Source: Pseudomonas fluorescens
GTDB taxonomy: Bacteria > Pseudomonadota > Gammaproteobacteria > Pseudomonadales > Pseudomonadaceae
Reading direction: 5' to 3'
Length of the DNA: 64,000 bases
Assembly (NCBI RefSeq): GCF_902497775.2
Contig: NZ_OZ024668.1
Span: forward strand, 4,324,326 to 4,388,325
The position numbers were made by a program, and so were the translations under genes. This document shows, piece by piece, positions 30,713-40,885 of the stretch (the stretch's first letter is position 1; each line of letters starts with the position of its first letter). The notes under the pieces were generated by a model. The model worked only from the letters and a program-made list of their open reading frames with translations. It had not been told where the DNA came from and made no database searches.

Positions 30713-31758
30713 CAGTGTCTCTCCCGGGAAATGACTGGCGCGCCCGGTACGGCAGCAGGTGCTGCAGGGGCTGCCGTGGCGGGCGGATGGGCACTGGTTG
30801 CCGGTGCGGCGGGAGCAGCAGGCGCTGGTGCGGCCGGAGCCGTGGCCGGCCCAACACCTGGCGCCGAAGCGGGCAGGCCCTGACGATCAGCTTCTTCCTG
30901 GGCAATCGCGGCATCGCTGGCCCGTTGCTCGGGCGAACGGCTGTCGGTGAACACCAGCAGCAGGTAGCGGCTGCGGTTGAGCGCAGCGGTCGGAATCGCC
31001 CGGACGATGGCAAACGGCTGGCCGGAGTCGTGGATCACTTCCTTGACCGTAGCCACCGGGTAACCGGCCGGGAAGCGCTGACCGAGGCCGGAGCTGACCA
31101 GCAGGTCGCCTTCCTTGATGTCGGCGGTATCGGCAACGTGGCGCAACTCGAGGCGCTCGGGGTTGCCGGTACCGCTGGCAATCGCCCGCAGGCCATTGCG
31201 GTTGACCTGCACCGGAATGCTGTGGGTAGTGTCGGTCAGCAACAGGACCCGCGAGGTGTAGGGCATCAGTTCGACCACCTGGCCCATCAGGCCACGTGCG
31301 TCTAGCACCGGCTGACCGAGGACCACGCCATCGCGTTCGCCCTTGTTGATCAGGATCCGGTGGGTGAAAGGATTGGGATCGACGCCGATCAGCTCGGCAA
31401 CTTCGACCTTCTCGTTGACCAGTGCCGAGGAGTTGAGCAACTCGCGCAGGCGCACGTTCTGCTCGGTCAGGGCCGCCAGCTTCTGCAGGCGACCTTGCAG
31501 GAGCAAGGCTTCGGTCTTGAGTTTCTCGTTTTCAGCTGCGAGTTCGGTACGGCTGCCAAACTGGCTGGCAACCCCCTGCCACAAGCGCTGGGGCAGATCG
31601 GTAACCAGGTAGGATGGCATCAGTACCAGGCCCATCTGGCTACGCATTGGCTTGAGCAGGGTGAAGCGCGCATCGACCACCATCAGGGTGATCGACAGCA
31701 CAACCAGCACGAGCAGGCGTACGCCCAACGAAGGGCCCTTGGCGAAAAGCGGTTTAAT
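30712..31758 (-). CDS. mreC: Cell shape protein MreC, probably started at ATT
   Basis: Bitopic elongasome protein: N-terminal membrane segment (VRLLVLVVLSITLMVV), coiled coil (ELAAENEKLKTEALLLQGRLQKLAALTEQNVRLREL, about residues 70-105), then two beta-barrel domains. The frame has no ATG or GTG at its 5' end. An ATT at 31758 has a GAGGAG ribosome site exactly 6 nt upstream and restores a basic N-terminus IKPLFAKGPSLGV like that of other pseudomonad MreC proteins. A TTG at 31728 is the alternative. The C-terminal 60 residues are an Ala/Pro-rich low-complexity tail (PATAPAAPAPAAPAAP), often seen in Pseudomonas MreC. Identity is certain; the start is inferred. Confidence 0.92.
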   Translation of the reverse strand: MKPLFAKGPSLGVRLLVLVVLSITLMVVDARFTLLKPMRSQMGLVLMPSYLVTDLPQRLWQGVASQFGSRTELAAENEKLKTEALLLQGRLQKLAALTEQNVRLRELLNSSALVNEKVEVAELIGVDPNPFTHRILINKGERDGVVLGQPVLDARGLMGQVVELMPYTSRVLLLTDTTHSIPVQVNRNGLRAIASGTGNPERLELRHVADTADIKEGDLLVSSGLGQRFPAGYPVATVKEVIHDSGQPFAIVRAIPTAALNRSRYLLLVFTDSRSPEQRASDAAIAQEEADRQGLPASAPGVGPATAPAAPAPAAPAAPATSAHPPATAAPAAPAAVPGAPVISRERH

Positions 31759-31867
31759 GGGCCGCTCCTCGTGGACGACGATTCAAGAGGTCATTCATAC
31801 GGCAACGCACCGGCCTGCTTGCGGATTGACGGAAAACGACGCCCACACGGACGTCAGCCCAGCACAT

Positions 31868-31894
31868 ACAGGTAGCACTGTGGGCACTACCTGT
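31868..31894 (-). other. Stem-loop between mreB and mreC
   Basis: An 8-bp perfect stem (ACAGGTAG at 31868-31875 with CTACCTGT at 31887-31894) has an 11-nt loop and no T-run. It lies 32 nt downstream of the mreB stop within the mreBCD operon. It could cap the mreB 3' end or reduce read-through so that MreB exceeds MreC and MreD. Inferred. Confidence 0.35.
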
Positions 31895-31925
31895 AAACCG
31901 GGCGGCGTGAACTGCAGGCTCCGGC

Positions 31926-32975
<1,050 letters not shown>

Positions 32976-33038
32976 CTAGGCAACGCGTGGGTAAAAAAGT
33001 GCGGCAAACTCTAACAACGGCGGGGATTTTGGGCAAGG

Positions 33039-33065
33039 CACCAATATGTTAAATTGGTGGTTTTT
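33039..33065 (+). other. Terminator-like hairpin in the mreB-gatC gap
   Basis: CACCAAT (33039-33045) pairs with ATTGGTG (33053-33059) and is followed by GTTTTT on the + strand. No + strand gene lies directly upstream, so it may instead act in the mreB 5' region or end a short leader RNA. The rest of the 202-nt gap must hold the divergent promoters; TAATAC at 33103-33108 is a possible -10 for gatC. Confidence 0.35.
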
Positions 33066-33165
33066 CCGAGCAAGCCTGCACATGATCGCGGCCTTATGAC
33101 CGTAATACTGCCAGCATGTTCCTCATCGCGGACCAAATCCGTTTTTGTTTCCCCAGGAGATCCCC

Positions 33166-33453
33166 ATGGCGCTTGAACGCTGCGACGTGGAAAAGATCGC
33201 TCATCTGGCCCGACTTGGCTTGAATGAAAGCGATCTGCCACGCACTACCGATGCCCTGAACAGTATTCTGGGACTGGTCGACCAGATGCAAGCAGTCGAC
33301 ACCACTGGCATCGAGCCACTGGCCCACCCTCTGGAAGCCACTCAGCGCCTGCGCGCCGATGTGGTAACAGAAAGTAACCACCGTGACAGCTACCAGGCCA
33401 TCGCCCCGGCGACGGAAAACGGCCTGTACCTGGTTCCGAAAGTCATCGAGTAA
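33166..33453 (+). CDS. gatC: Asp/Glu-tRNA(Asn/Gln) amidotransferase subunit C
   Basis: A 95-residue GatC ([41 protein letters not shown]...). It wraps around and stabilises GatA in the GatCAB complex. The ATG at 33166 has CAGGAG upstream. It is the first gene of gatCAB, which amidates mischarged Glu-tRNA(Gln) and/or Asp-tRNA(Asn). Confidence 0.95.
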   Translation: MALERCDVEKIAHLARLGLNESDLPRTTDALNSILGLVDQMQAVDTTGIEPLAHPLEATQRLRADVVTESNHRDSYQAIAPATENGLYLVPKVIE

Positions 33454-33469
33454 GGGAATAGAGCCTGCC

Positions 33470-34921
33470 ATGCATCAATTGACCCTGGCCGAGATCGCCC
33501 GCGGACTCGCCGACAAGAAGTTTTCTTCCGAAGAGCTGACCCGTGCCCTGCTGGCGCGGATCAACCAGCTCGACCCGCAAATCAACAGCTTCATCAGCGT
33601 CACCGAAGACCTGGCCATCAGCCAGGCCCGTGCCGCCGACGCCCGCCGCGCCGCCGGCGAGAGCGGCGCCCTGCTCGGCGCGCCGATCGGCCACAAGGAC
33701 CTGTTCTGCACCCAAGGCATCCGTACCAGCTGCGGCTCGAAGATGCTCGACAACTTCAAGGCGCCGTACGACGCCACCGTGGTCAGCAAGCTGGCCGAAG
33801 CCGGTGCAGTCACGCTGGGCAAGACCAACATGGACGAGTTCGCCATGGGTTCGGCCAACGAGAGCAGCTACTACGGCGCGGTGAAAAACCCGTGGAGCCT
33901 CGAGCACGTGCCTGGCGGCTCGTCGGGTGGTTCGGCGGCCGCGGTTGCCGCGCGCCTGCTGCCTGCCGCCACCGCCACCGACACCGGTGGCTCGATCCGA
34001 CAGCCGGCAGCACTGACCAGCCTGACCGGCCTGAAACCGACCTACGGTCGTGTTTCGCGCTGGGGCATGATCGCCTACGCCTCGAGCCTCGACCAGGCCG
34101 GCCCGCTGGCGCGCACCGCCGAAGACTGTGCGCTGCTGCTGCAAGGCATGGCCGGCTTCGACGCCAAGGACTCCACCAGCATCGATGAACCGGTGCCGGA
34201 CTACAGCGCCAGCCTCAATAGCTCGCTCGAAGGCCTGCGCATCGGCCTGCCGAAGGAATACTTCGGTGCCGGCCTCGACCCGCGCATCGCCGACCTGGTC
34301 CAGGCCAGCGTCAAGGAGCTGGAAAAGCTCGGCGCGGTGATCAAGGAAATCAGCCTGCCGAACATGCAGCACGCCATTCCGGCCTACTACGTGATCGCCC
34401 CGGCTGAAGCCTCGTCCAACCTGTCGCGTTTCGACGGCGTGCGCTTTGGCTACCGCTGCGAGAACCCGGCCGACCTCACCGACCTGTACAAGCGCTCCCG
34501 TGGCGAAGGCTTCGGTGCCGAAGTACAGCGCCGGATCATGGTCGGTGCCTACGCCCTGTCGGCTGGTTACTACGATGCCTACTACCTGCAGGCACAAAAA
34601 ATTCGCCGCCTGATCAAGAACGATTTCATGGCGGCCTTCGAAGGCGTCGACGTGATCCTCGGCCCGACCACGCCAAACCTGGCCTGGAAGATCGGCGCCA
34701 AGAACAACGACCCGGTCGCTGAATACCTGGAAGACGTCTACACCATCACCGCCAACCTCGCCGGCCTGCCAGGCCTGTCGATGCCGGCCGGTTTCGTCGA
34801 TGGGCTGCCGGTTGGCGTGCAACTGCTCGCACCGTATTTCCACGAAGGCCGCCTGCTCAACGTCGCGCACCGCTATCAGCAAGTGACTGACTGGCACACT
34901 CGCGCACCTAACGGCTTCTGA
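33470..34921 (+). CDS. gatA: Asp/Glu-tRNA(Asn/Gln) amidotransferase subunit A
   Basis: A 483-residue amidase-signature enzyme that releases ammonia from glutamine for transamidation. The Ser-cisSer-Lys triad is visible as Lys76 in GHKDLFC, the serine of [14 protein letters not shown] (about 150-160) and the serine in [11 protein letters not shown] (about 170). The start [23 protein letters not shown] at 33470 matches the family; a longer open frame upstream overlaps gatC and is not conserved. Gap to gatC is 16 nt and to gatB 11 nt. Confidence 0.97.
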   Translation: MHQLTLAEIARGLADKKFSSEELTRALLARINQLDPQINSFISVTEDLAISQARAADARRAAGESGALLGAPIGHKDLFCTQGIRTSCGSKMLDNFKAPYDATVVSKLAEAGAVTLGKTNMDEFAMGSANESSYYGAVKNPWSLEHVPGGSSGGSAAAVAARLLPAATATDTGGSIRQPAALTSLTGLKPTYGRVSRWGMIAYASSLDQAGPLARTAEDCALLLQGMAGFDAKDSTSIDEPVPDYSASLNSSLEGLRIGLPKEYFGAGLDPRIADLVQASVKELEKLGAVIKEISLPNMQHAIPAYYVIAPAEASSNLSRFDGVRFGYRCENPADLTDLYKRSRGEGFGAEVQRRIMVGAYALSAGYYDAYYLQAQKIRRLIKNDFMAAFEGVDVILGPTTPNLAWKIGAKNNDPVAEYLEDVYTITANLAGLPGLSMPAGFVDGLPVGVQLLAPYFHEGRLLNVAHRYQQVTDWHTRAPNGF

Positions 34922-34932
34922 GGGACCACCAC

Positions 34933-36378
34933 ATGCAATGGGAAGTTGTCATCGGGCTGGAGATTCACACCCAGCTCGCCACCCAGTCGAAGATTTTCTC
35001 CGGCAGCGCCACCACCTTCGGTTCCGAGCCGAACACCCAGGCCAGCCTGATCGACCTGGGGATGCCCGGCGTACTGCCGGTGCTCAACCAGGAAGCGGTG
35101 CGCATGGCCTGCATGTTCGGCCTGGCCATCGATGCCGAAATCGGCCAGCACAACGTGTTTGCGCGCAAGAACTACTTCTACCCTGACCTGCCCAAGGGCT
35201 ACCAGATCAGCCAGATGGAACTGCCGATCGTCGGCAAGGGCCACCTGGACATCGCCCTCGAGGACGGCACGGTCAAGCGCATCGGCATCACCCGTGCGCA
35301 CCTTGAAGAAGACGCCGGCAAAAGCCTGCACGAAGACTTCAGCGGCTCCACCGGTATCGACCTCAACCGCGCCGGTACGCCGCTGCTGGAGATCGTCTCC
35401 GAGCCGGACCTGCGCAGCGCCAAAGAAGCCGTTGCCTACGTCAAGGCCATCCATGCCCTGGTGCGCTACCTAGGCATCTGCGATGGCAACATGGCCGAAG
35501 GCTCGCTGCGTTGCGACTGCAACGTCTCGGTACGCCCCAAAGGCCAGACCGAGTTCGGTACCCGCTGCGAGATCAAGAACGTCAACTCGTTCCGCTTCAT
35601 CGAGCGCGCCATCAACACTGAAGTCCAGCGCCAGATCGAACTGATCGAAGACGGCGGCCGGGTCATCCAGGAAACCCGCCTGTACGACCCGAACAAGGAC
35701 GAGACCCGCTCCATGCGCAGCAAGGAGGAAGCCAACGACTACCGTTACTTCCCCGACCCGGACCTGCTGCCGGTGGTCATCGAGAGCGCCTTCCTCGAAG
35801 ACATCCGTGCGACCCTGCCGGAGCTGCCACCGCAAAAGCGCGAGCGTTTCCAAAGCCAGTTCGGCCTCTCGGCCTACGACGCCAACGTGCTGGCGACCAG
35901 CCGCGAGCAGGCCGACTACTTCGAACAGGTGGTCGGCGTGTGCGGCGACGCCAAGCTTGCCGCCAACTGGGTCATGGTTGAGCTGGGCAGCCTGCTCAAC
36001 AAGCTGGGCCTGGAAATCGACCAGTCACCGGTCAGTGCCGAGCACCTGGGTGGCATGCTCAAGCGCATCCTCGACAACACCATCAGCGGCAAGATTGCCA
36101 AGGTGGTGTTCGAGAAGATGGCCGCCGGCGACGGCGATGCCGACCAGATCATCGAAGCCCAGGGCCTGAAACAGGTCACCGACAGCGGCGCGATCGAGAA
36201 GGTCCTGGACGAAGTGCTGGCAGCCAACGCCGAGCAGGTCGAGCAGTACCGCGCCGCCGATGAGGCCAAGCGCGGCAAGATGTTCGGCTTCTTCGTCGGC
36301 CAGGCCATGAAAGCCTCCAAGGGCAAGGCCAACCCGCAGCAAGTGAACCAATTGCTCAAGAGCAAGCTCGAAGGGTAA
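34933..36378 (+). CDS. gatB: Asp/Glu-tRNA(Asn/Gln) amidotransferase subunit B
   Basis: A 481-residue subunit that binds the mischarged tRNA, phosphorylates the Glu/Asp side chain and receives ammonia through a tunnel from GatA. Signature segments are [54 protein letters not shown], and the C-terminal YqeY/tail domain ending [10 protein letters not shown]. Full length. It closes the gatCAB operon; a REP-type palindrome follows. Confidence 0.97.
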   Translation: MQWEVVIGLEIHTQLATQSKIFSGSATTFGSEPNTQASLIDLGMPGVLPVLNQEAVRMACMFGLAIDAEIGQHNVFARKNYFYPDLPKGYQISQMELPIVGKGHLDIALEDGTVKRIGITRAHLEEDAGKSLHEDFSGSTGIDLNRAGTPLLEIVSEPDLRSAKEAVAYVKAIHALVRYLGICDGNMAEGSLRCDCNVSVRPKGQTEFGTRCEIKNVNSFRFIERAINTEVQRQIELIEDGGRVIQETRLYDPNKDETRSMRSKEEANDYRYFPDPDLLPVVIESAFLEDIRATLPELPPQKRERFQSQFGLSAYDANVLATSREQADYFEQVVGVCGDAKLAANWVMVELGSLLNKLGLEIDQSPVSAEHLGGMLKRILDNTISGKIAKVVFEKMAAGDGDADQIIEAQGLKQVTDSGAIEKVLDEVLAANAEQVEQYRAADEAKRGKMFGFFVGQAMKASKGKANPQQVNQLLKSKLEG

Positions 36379-36395
36379 TTCGCGTCGCCTGCTTA

Positions 36396-36476
36396 ATCGC
36401 GGGTCAAGCCCGCTCCCACAGGATTGATGATAACCCTGTGGGAGCGGCGGTGCGGCGACCCGACTTGACCCGCGAT
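36396..36476. repeat. REP-type inverted pair with a divergent right arm
   Basis: The left arm (36396-36420) is identical to the left arm of the perfect REP pair at 58926-58950. The right arm (36437-36476) begins and ends with the same sequence but carries extra GC-rich bases in the middle, as if two REP variants had been joined. It lies between gatB and the RlpA-like gene. Such Pseudomonas repeats stabilise transcript ends and are moved by RAYT-type transposases; none is encoded here. Confidence 0.85.
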
Positions 36477-36502
36477 GGCCACCCCACGGAGCATCTGCAT
36501 AC

Positions 36503-36874
36503 ATGTGGCGTCCCCTCAGCGCACTCGCGCTCTTCACTCTGCTGGCCGGCTGCGCCAGCCACGATATCGACCCCCGCGGTTACGACAAGACCGGCACCGC
36601 CTCCTATTACGGCTCCCGTCACCATGGCAAACGTACCGCCAGTGGCGAGCCCTTCAATCAGCACGGCATGACCGCCGCCCACCGCAGCCTGCCCTTCGGC
36701 ACGCGGGTCAAGGTCACCAACCTCAACAACGAACGCAGCGTGGTCGTGCGTATCAACGACCGCGGCCCGCATACCCGTGGCCGGCTGATCGACCTGTCGC
36801 GCGCCGCCGCAGAAAAACTCGGGATGATCCGTAGCGGAACCGCGCGCGTCCGGGTACAAAGTCTCAGCGACTGA
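36503..36874 (+). CDS. Small RlpA-like double-psi beta-barrel lipoprotein
   Basis: A 123-residue lipoprotein: signal ALALFTLLAGC with the lipobox cysteine at Cys17, then a DPBB domain (GTASYYGSRHHGKRTASGEPFNQHGMTAAHRSLPFGTRVKVTNL...RINDRGPHTRGRLIDLSRAAAEKLGM). The Asp in INDRGPH and the conserved His in NQHGMTAAH are catalytic positions of RlpA lytic transglycosylases. The C-terminal SPOR domain of septal RlpA is absent, so it probably acts on naked glycan without septal targeting. Outer-membrane anchoring is predicted. It starts 26 nt after the REP pair and 20 nt before the exchanger gene. Confidence 0.87.
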   Translation: MWRPLSALALFTLLAGCASHDIDPRGYDKTGTASYYGSRHHGKRTASGEPFNQHGMTAAHRSLPFGTRVKVTNLNNERSVVVRINDRGPHTRGRLIDLSRAAAEKLGMIRSGTARVRVQSLSD

Positions 36875-36894
36875 CCTGACCCCGGAGCACGATC

Positions 36895-37980
36895 ATTTTC
36901 GACCTGGCCGCTTTACCCACTTTCAGCCTGCTGCAACTGTGCATCGGCCTGCTGTTGCTGATCGCCGGCGCCGAGCTGCTGGTGCGTGCCGCCCTGCGCC
37001 TGGCCGCCAGCCTGCAAGTGCGGCCACTGATCATCGGCCTGAGCCTGGTGGCATTCGGCAGCAGCGCGCCGCAACTGACCGTCAGCCTGCAGGCGGCTTA
37101 TACCGGCGCGCCGGATGTCGCCGTCGGCAGCGTAATCGGCAGCAACATCTTCAATATCCTGGTGACCCTGGGCCTGGCCGCGCTGATCATCCCGCTGCGG
37201 GTCTCGCGTCAGCTAGTGCGCCTGGACATCCCACTGATGATCGCCGCGAGCCTCGCGGTGTACCTGTTGGCCTTCAATGAACTGCTGGGCCGGCTGGAGG
37301 GCGCCCTGCTGTTGTCCGGCCTGTTCGGCTACCTGGCGATACTCTGGCACCAGTCCCGGCACCACGCCCGCACCTACCCTGCCCCAGGCCCGCGCCCGCA
37401 GCGCGGCGGCCGCTTCTGGCTGGCTAGCGTGCTGCTGATGCTGACCGGGCTCGGCCTGCTCAGCCTGGCCGGCCACCTGCTGCTGGAGGCTGCGGTAGAG
37501 GTGGCTCAGGACCTGGGCCTGTCGGAACGGGTCATCGGCCTGACGGTGGTTGCCGTCTGTACTTCGCTGCCGGAGCTGGCCACCTCGCTGATCGCCGCCC
37601 TGCGCGGTGAGCGCGAAATTGCCGTGGGCAACGTGATTGGCAGCAATCTGTTCAACCTGCTGGCAGTGCTCGGCCTGACCGCGCTGGTCGCCCCCGAGCC
37701 GTTGTCGATCTCGCCCAATGCCCTGGACTTCGACCTGCCAGTGATGCTCGGGGTCGCAGTGCTGGCGTTGCCGGTGTTCTACTCCGGTTACCGGGTGACG
37801 CGCGCCGAAGGGCTGGTATTCCTCTGCCTGTACTTGGCTTATGGTCTGCACGTGGTGGCCTTCACCACCGGCATGCCACTAGCCAGCCGACTTGAAAAAC
37901 TGATGCTGTTCTACGCATTGCCAGCACTGGGGGCGTTGCTGCTGTACACCACCCTGCGTGCCTGGCGCCGCCAACACTAA
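36895..37980 (+). CDS. CaxA/YrbG-type Na+(K+)/Ca2+ exchanger, probably started at ATT
   Basis: An inner-membrane antiporter with two repeats of the exchanger motif: GLSLVAFGSSAPQLTVSL with GSVIGSNIFNILVTLG, and GLTVVAVCTSLPELATSL with GNVIGSNLFNLLAVLG. About ten hydrophobic segments. No ATG or GTG is available at the 5' end. An ATT at 36895 lies 7 nt after GGAG and yields (M)FDLAALPTFSLLQLCIGLLLLIAGAE, which supplies the whole first helix; an ATC just before it is also possible. A TTG start at 36955 would cut that helix in half. With ATT the protein is 361 residues. Which cations move is inferred from the family. Confidence 0.85.
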   Translation: MFDLAALPTFSLLQLCIGLLLLIAGAELLVRAALRLAASLQVRPLIIGLSLVAFGSSAPQLTVSLQAAYTGAPDVAVGSVIGSNIFNILVTLGLAALIIPLRVSRQLVRLDIPLMIAASLAVYLLAFNELLGRLEGALLLSGLFGYLAILWHQSRHHARTYPAPGPRPQRGGRFWLASVLLMLTGLGLLSLAGHLLLEAAVEVAQDLGLSERVIGLTVVAVCTSLPELATSLIAALRGEREIAVGNVIGSNLFNLLAVLGLTALVAPEPLSISPNALDFDLPVMLGVAVLALPVFYSGYRVTRAEGLVFLCLYLAYGLHVVAFTTGMPLASRLEKLMLFYALPALGALLLYTTLRAWRRQH

Positions 37981-37990
37981 GGAAAACAAC

Positions 37991-38368
37991 ATGGGCGACA
38001 ACAACAAATCCGGCGAACAAGTTCGCCGCCAGGTCATGGGCGATGCTTTCGTCGATCGCGCACTGAACAACGCCACCGACTTCAGCCAGCCGCTGCAGGA
38101 CTTCGTCAATGAGCATGCCTGGGGCAGCGTCTGGAGCCGCGAAGGCCTGCCGCTGAAAACCCGCAGCCTGATCACCCTCGCCGCCCTCACCGCGCTCAAG
38201 TGCCCACAAGAGCTCAAGGGCCACGTGCGCGGCGCGCTGAACAACGGTTGTACGGTCGAGGAGATTCGTGAGGCGCTGCTGCACTGCGCGGTGTACGCCG
38301 GCGTACCGGCGGCGGTCGACGCCTTCCGCGCCGCCCAGGAAGTGATCGACAGCTACCAGCAGAGCTGA
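37991..38368 (+). CDS. Carboxymuconolactone decarboxylase-family protein
   Basis: A 125-residue single CMD domain (SLITLAALTALKCPQELKGHVRGALNNGCTVEEIREALLHCAVYAGVPAAVDAF). The LLHCAVYAGVPAA block matches PcaC-type decarboxylases of the beta-ketoadipate pathway. The AhpD-type CxxC peroxidase motif is missing. No other pca gene is nearby, so this is probably a paralogue with a different lactone or stress role. It starts at 37991 after a 10-nt gap from the exchanger gene and faces aroP across 22 nt. Confidence 0.85.
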   Translation: MGDNNKSGEQVRRQVMGDAFVDRALNNATDFSQPLQDFVNEHAWGSVWSREGLPLKTRSLITLAALTALKCPQELKGHVRGALNNGCTVEEIREALLHCAVYAGVPAAVDAFRAAQEVIDSYQQS

Positions 38369-38390
38369 TCGATCACTTCGGGCAAGGCCG

Positions 38391-39764
38391 TCAGTTGCTG
38401 ACGACGGCGGCCTTCTGACCCTTCTTCTTCAGCCAGAAAGCCACGCCCAGGGTGGCGATCCAGGCCGGGATCAGCATCACCGAAATGCGGATCGGCGGAG
38501 TCAGGTACATCACCACCAGAATCAGCCCGATGAACGCCAGGCACAGGTAGTTGGTCACCGGGTGGCCCCAGCTCTTGTAGAACGTCGACTCACCCGACGC
38601 CTGCTTGGCGCGGCGGAACTTCAGGTGGGTGATACTGATGCTCGCCCAGTTGATCACCAGCGCCGATACCGCCAGGGCCATCAGCAGGCCAAAGGCTTCG
38701 CCCGGCATCAGGTAGTTGATCAGCACACACAGGCCGGTGGCCAGGGCCGAAACGCCCAAGGCGGTCAGCGGTACGCCACGGCGGTTGACCTTGAGCAAGG
38801 CACGCGGCGCGTCACCCTGGCTGGCCAGGCCGAACAGCATGCGGCTGTTGCAGTACACGCAGCTGTTGTACACCGACAGCGCGGCGGTCAGTACCACCAC
38901 GTTGAGGATGGTCGCCACCAGGTTGCTGTCCAGGTTGTGGAAGATCATCACGAACGGGCTGCCGCCCTGTACTACCTTCTGCCACGGGTACAGCGACAGC
39001 AGCACTGCCAGGGCGCCGATGTAGAAAATCAGGATGCGATAGACCACCTGGTTGGTGGCGCGTGGAATGCTGTGGCGCGGGTTGTCGGCTTCGGCGGCGG
39101 TGATACCGACCAGCTCCAGGCCACCGAAGGAGAACATGATGACCGCCATGGCCATCAACAAACCGGTAAAGCCATTGGGGAAGAAGCCACCGTACTGCCA
39201 GAGGTTGGCCACGCTGGCGTCCGGCCCGCCATTGCCGCTGGCCAGCAGCCAGGCACCAAAGCCGATCATGCTGACGATGGCGATGACCTTGACCAGGGCG
39301 AACCAGAATTCCATCTCGCCGTAGACCTTCACCTGGGTGAGGTTGATCAGGTTGATCGCCACGAAGAAGATCGCCGCCGTCGCCCAGGTCGGGAAGTCCG
39401 GCCACCAGTACTGCACATAGATGCCCACGGCCGTCAGCTCGGCCATGCCGACCAGCACATAGACCACCCAGTAGTTCCAACCGGAAACGAAACCGGCGAA
39501 CTCATTCCAGTAGCGGTGGGCAAAGTGGCTGAAGCTGCCGGCAACCGGCTCGTCGACCACCATCTCGCCCAACTGGCGCATGATGAAGAAAGCCATCAGG
39601 CCGGCAATCGCGTACCCCAGCAGCACGGCCGGGCCGGCCATTTGAATGGTCTGGGCAATGCCCAGAAACAGGCCGGTACCGATGGCGCCACCCAGGGCAA
39701 TCAACTGGATATGGCGATTTTTCAACCCGCGCTGTAATCGCTCCGGGGGGGTCTGTTCTTGCAT
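38391..39764 (-). CDS. aroP: Aromatic amino acid permease, AroP/PheP type
   Basis: A 457-residue APC-superfamily permease with about 12 hydrophobic segments. The N-terminus LKNRHIQLIALGGAIGTGLFLG, the GEMVVDEPVAGSFSHFAHRYW region, the SGWNYWVVYVLVGMAELTAVG helix and the ALSVYNSCVYCNSRMLFGLA segment all fit AroP rather than GabP or ProY. Predicted to import Phe, Tyr and Trp with protons across the inner membrane. Single gene. The substrate assignment within the aromatic group is inferred from overall resemblance. Confidence 0.87.
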   Translation of the reverse strand: MQEQTPPERLQRGLKNRHIQLIALGGAIGTGLFLGIAQTIQMAGPAVLLGYAIAGLMAFFIMRQLGEMVVDEPVAGSFSHFAHRYWNEFAGFVSGWNYWVVYVLVGMAELTAVGIYVQYWWPDFPTWATAAIFFVAINLINLTQVKVYGEMEFWFALVKVIAIVSMIGFGAWLLASGNGGPDASVANLWQYGGFFPNGFTGLLMAMAVIMFSFGGLELVGITAAEADNPRHSIPRATNQVVYRILIFYIGALAVLLSLYPWQKVVQGGSPFVMIFHNLDSNLVATILNVVVLTAALSVYNSCVYCNSRMLFGLASQGDAPRALLKVNRRGVPLTALGVSALATGLCVLINYLMPGEAFGLLMALAVSALVINWASISITHLKFRRAKQASGESTFYKSWGHPVTNYLCLAFIGLILVVMYLTPPIRISVMLIPAWIATLGVAFWLKKKGQKAAVVSN

Positions 39765-39816
39765 GAAGTATCCTTGAAGGTGGAAGGCAATGTTGGCTTT
39801 ATTGTCGGCACAGAAT

Positions 39817-40758
39817 CTAGATCCAGCCGCCCCACTGCAAGAAGAAAATGCCGATATTCGTGGTTATTGCAGCCATCAGCGTGGTAATCACGATAATCGA
39901 GGCGGCCAGTTCATGGTTACCGTTGGCCGCCCGAGCCATGACATAACTGGCAGCGGCGGTCGGGCTGCCGATGTACAGGAACAGGATGCCCAGTTCCGCT
40001 GCGCGAAAGCCGCAAAGCCAGGCGGCCAGTGTGCCGATCACCGGCAACCAGATCATCTTCACCAGGCTGGCGCTGACCGCCAGGCCGCCGCTCTCACGCA
40101 ACGAAGCCAGCGACAGGGTACCGCCAATGCAGATCAACGCCAGCGGCAGGGTCATCTGTGCCAGGTAATCGCCGGAGGTCAGCAACCAGTTCGGCAGCGG
40201 CACTTGCCCGTAGGCCATGGGCGTAGCCAGCAGTACGCTGATGATCAGCGGGTTGCGCAGGATACTCTTGAAGATGCTCCAGGGGTCGGACTTCATGCTC
40301 GGGCTGTACACCGCCAGCACCACCGACGACAGCGAGTTGTACAGCAGGATCACCAGGCCGGCGAGGATCGCCCCCAGCGAGATACCGTAGTCGCCATACA
40401 TGCTCGCCGCCAGCGCCAGGCCGATGACCCCGTTGTTGCCGCGAAAGCCGCCTTGGGTGTAGATGCCGCGATCTTCGCGCGGGCAGCGCCACAGAGCAAA
40501 GCCCCAGGCCAGGGCAAAACTGCCCAGGGTGGCGACCACGAAAAACACCAGCAGCCCAGGTTTGACCGCCGCCGTCAGGTCGGCGTGATAGATCCCCAGA
40601 AACAGCAACGCCGGCATGCACACGTTGAACACCAGCGACGAGGCGGTGTGGATGAAGCCGTCGTTGATGGCCTTGATGCGCTTGAGCAGCACGCCCATGA
40701 ACAGCATGGCGAACACCGGCGCCGTGATGTTCAGCGTCTGGATAAAAAGGGCGAGCAT
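39817..40758 (-). CDS. AEC (auxin efflux carrier) family transporter
   Basis: A 313-residue membrane protein with about ten hydrophobic segments in two halves (LFIQTLNITAPVFAMLFMGVLLKRI; FRGNNGVIGLALAASMYGDYG; LPLALICIGGTLSL; IVITTLMAAITTNIGIFFLQ). The FRGNNGVIGL motif and the PLALICIGGTLSL motif are AEC family landmarks. Bacterial AEC proteins export or import small organic acids such as malate or malonate; the substrate here is unknown. It lies upstream of aroP on the same strand with a 52-nt gap and diverges from the phospholipase-like gene. Confidence 0.86.
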   Translation of the reverse strand: MLALFIQTLNITAPVFAMLFMGVLLKRIKAINDGFIHTASSLVFNVCMPALLFLGIYHADLTAAVKPGLLVFFVVATLGSFALAWGFALWRCPREDRGIYTQGGFRGNNGVIGLALAASMYGDYGISLGAILAGLVILLYNSLSSVVLAVYSPSMKSDPWSIFKSILRNPLIISVLLATPMAYGQVPLPNWLLTSGDYLAQMTLPLALICIGGTLSLASLRESGGLAVSASLVKMIWLPVIGTLAAWLCGFRAAELGILFLYIGSPTAAASYVMARAANGNHELAASIIVITTLMAAITTNIGIFFLQWGGWI

Positions 40759-40850
40759 GCAGGGTGGTCCCGATGGCTGTCGTTAGGGGGCTAATGATAC
40801 GTCAGCCACCAGTTGATGAATCGCATTCTGGCGTAAGAAAAAAGAATTGT

Positions 40851-40877
40851 TGACGTAGGAAATGGTTTGGATATGAT
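40851..40877 (+). promoter_or_regulatory. Candidate promoter of the phospholipase-like gene
   Basis: TTGACG (40851-40856) and TATGAT (40872-40877) are separated by 15 nt; TTGTTG (40848-40853) gives an 18-nt spacer as an alternative. Transcription would start within the LexA operator that begins 9 nt downstream. The gap to the divergent carrier gene (40759-40940) is otherwise AT-richer than its surroundings and shows no other clear element. Confidence 0.5.
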
Positions 40878-40885
40878 CAAAACAA

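Noticed and set aside
33475..33858. Antisense frame inside gatA
   Set aside because: No ribosome site or conserved pattern; gatA is fully conserved here.
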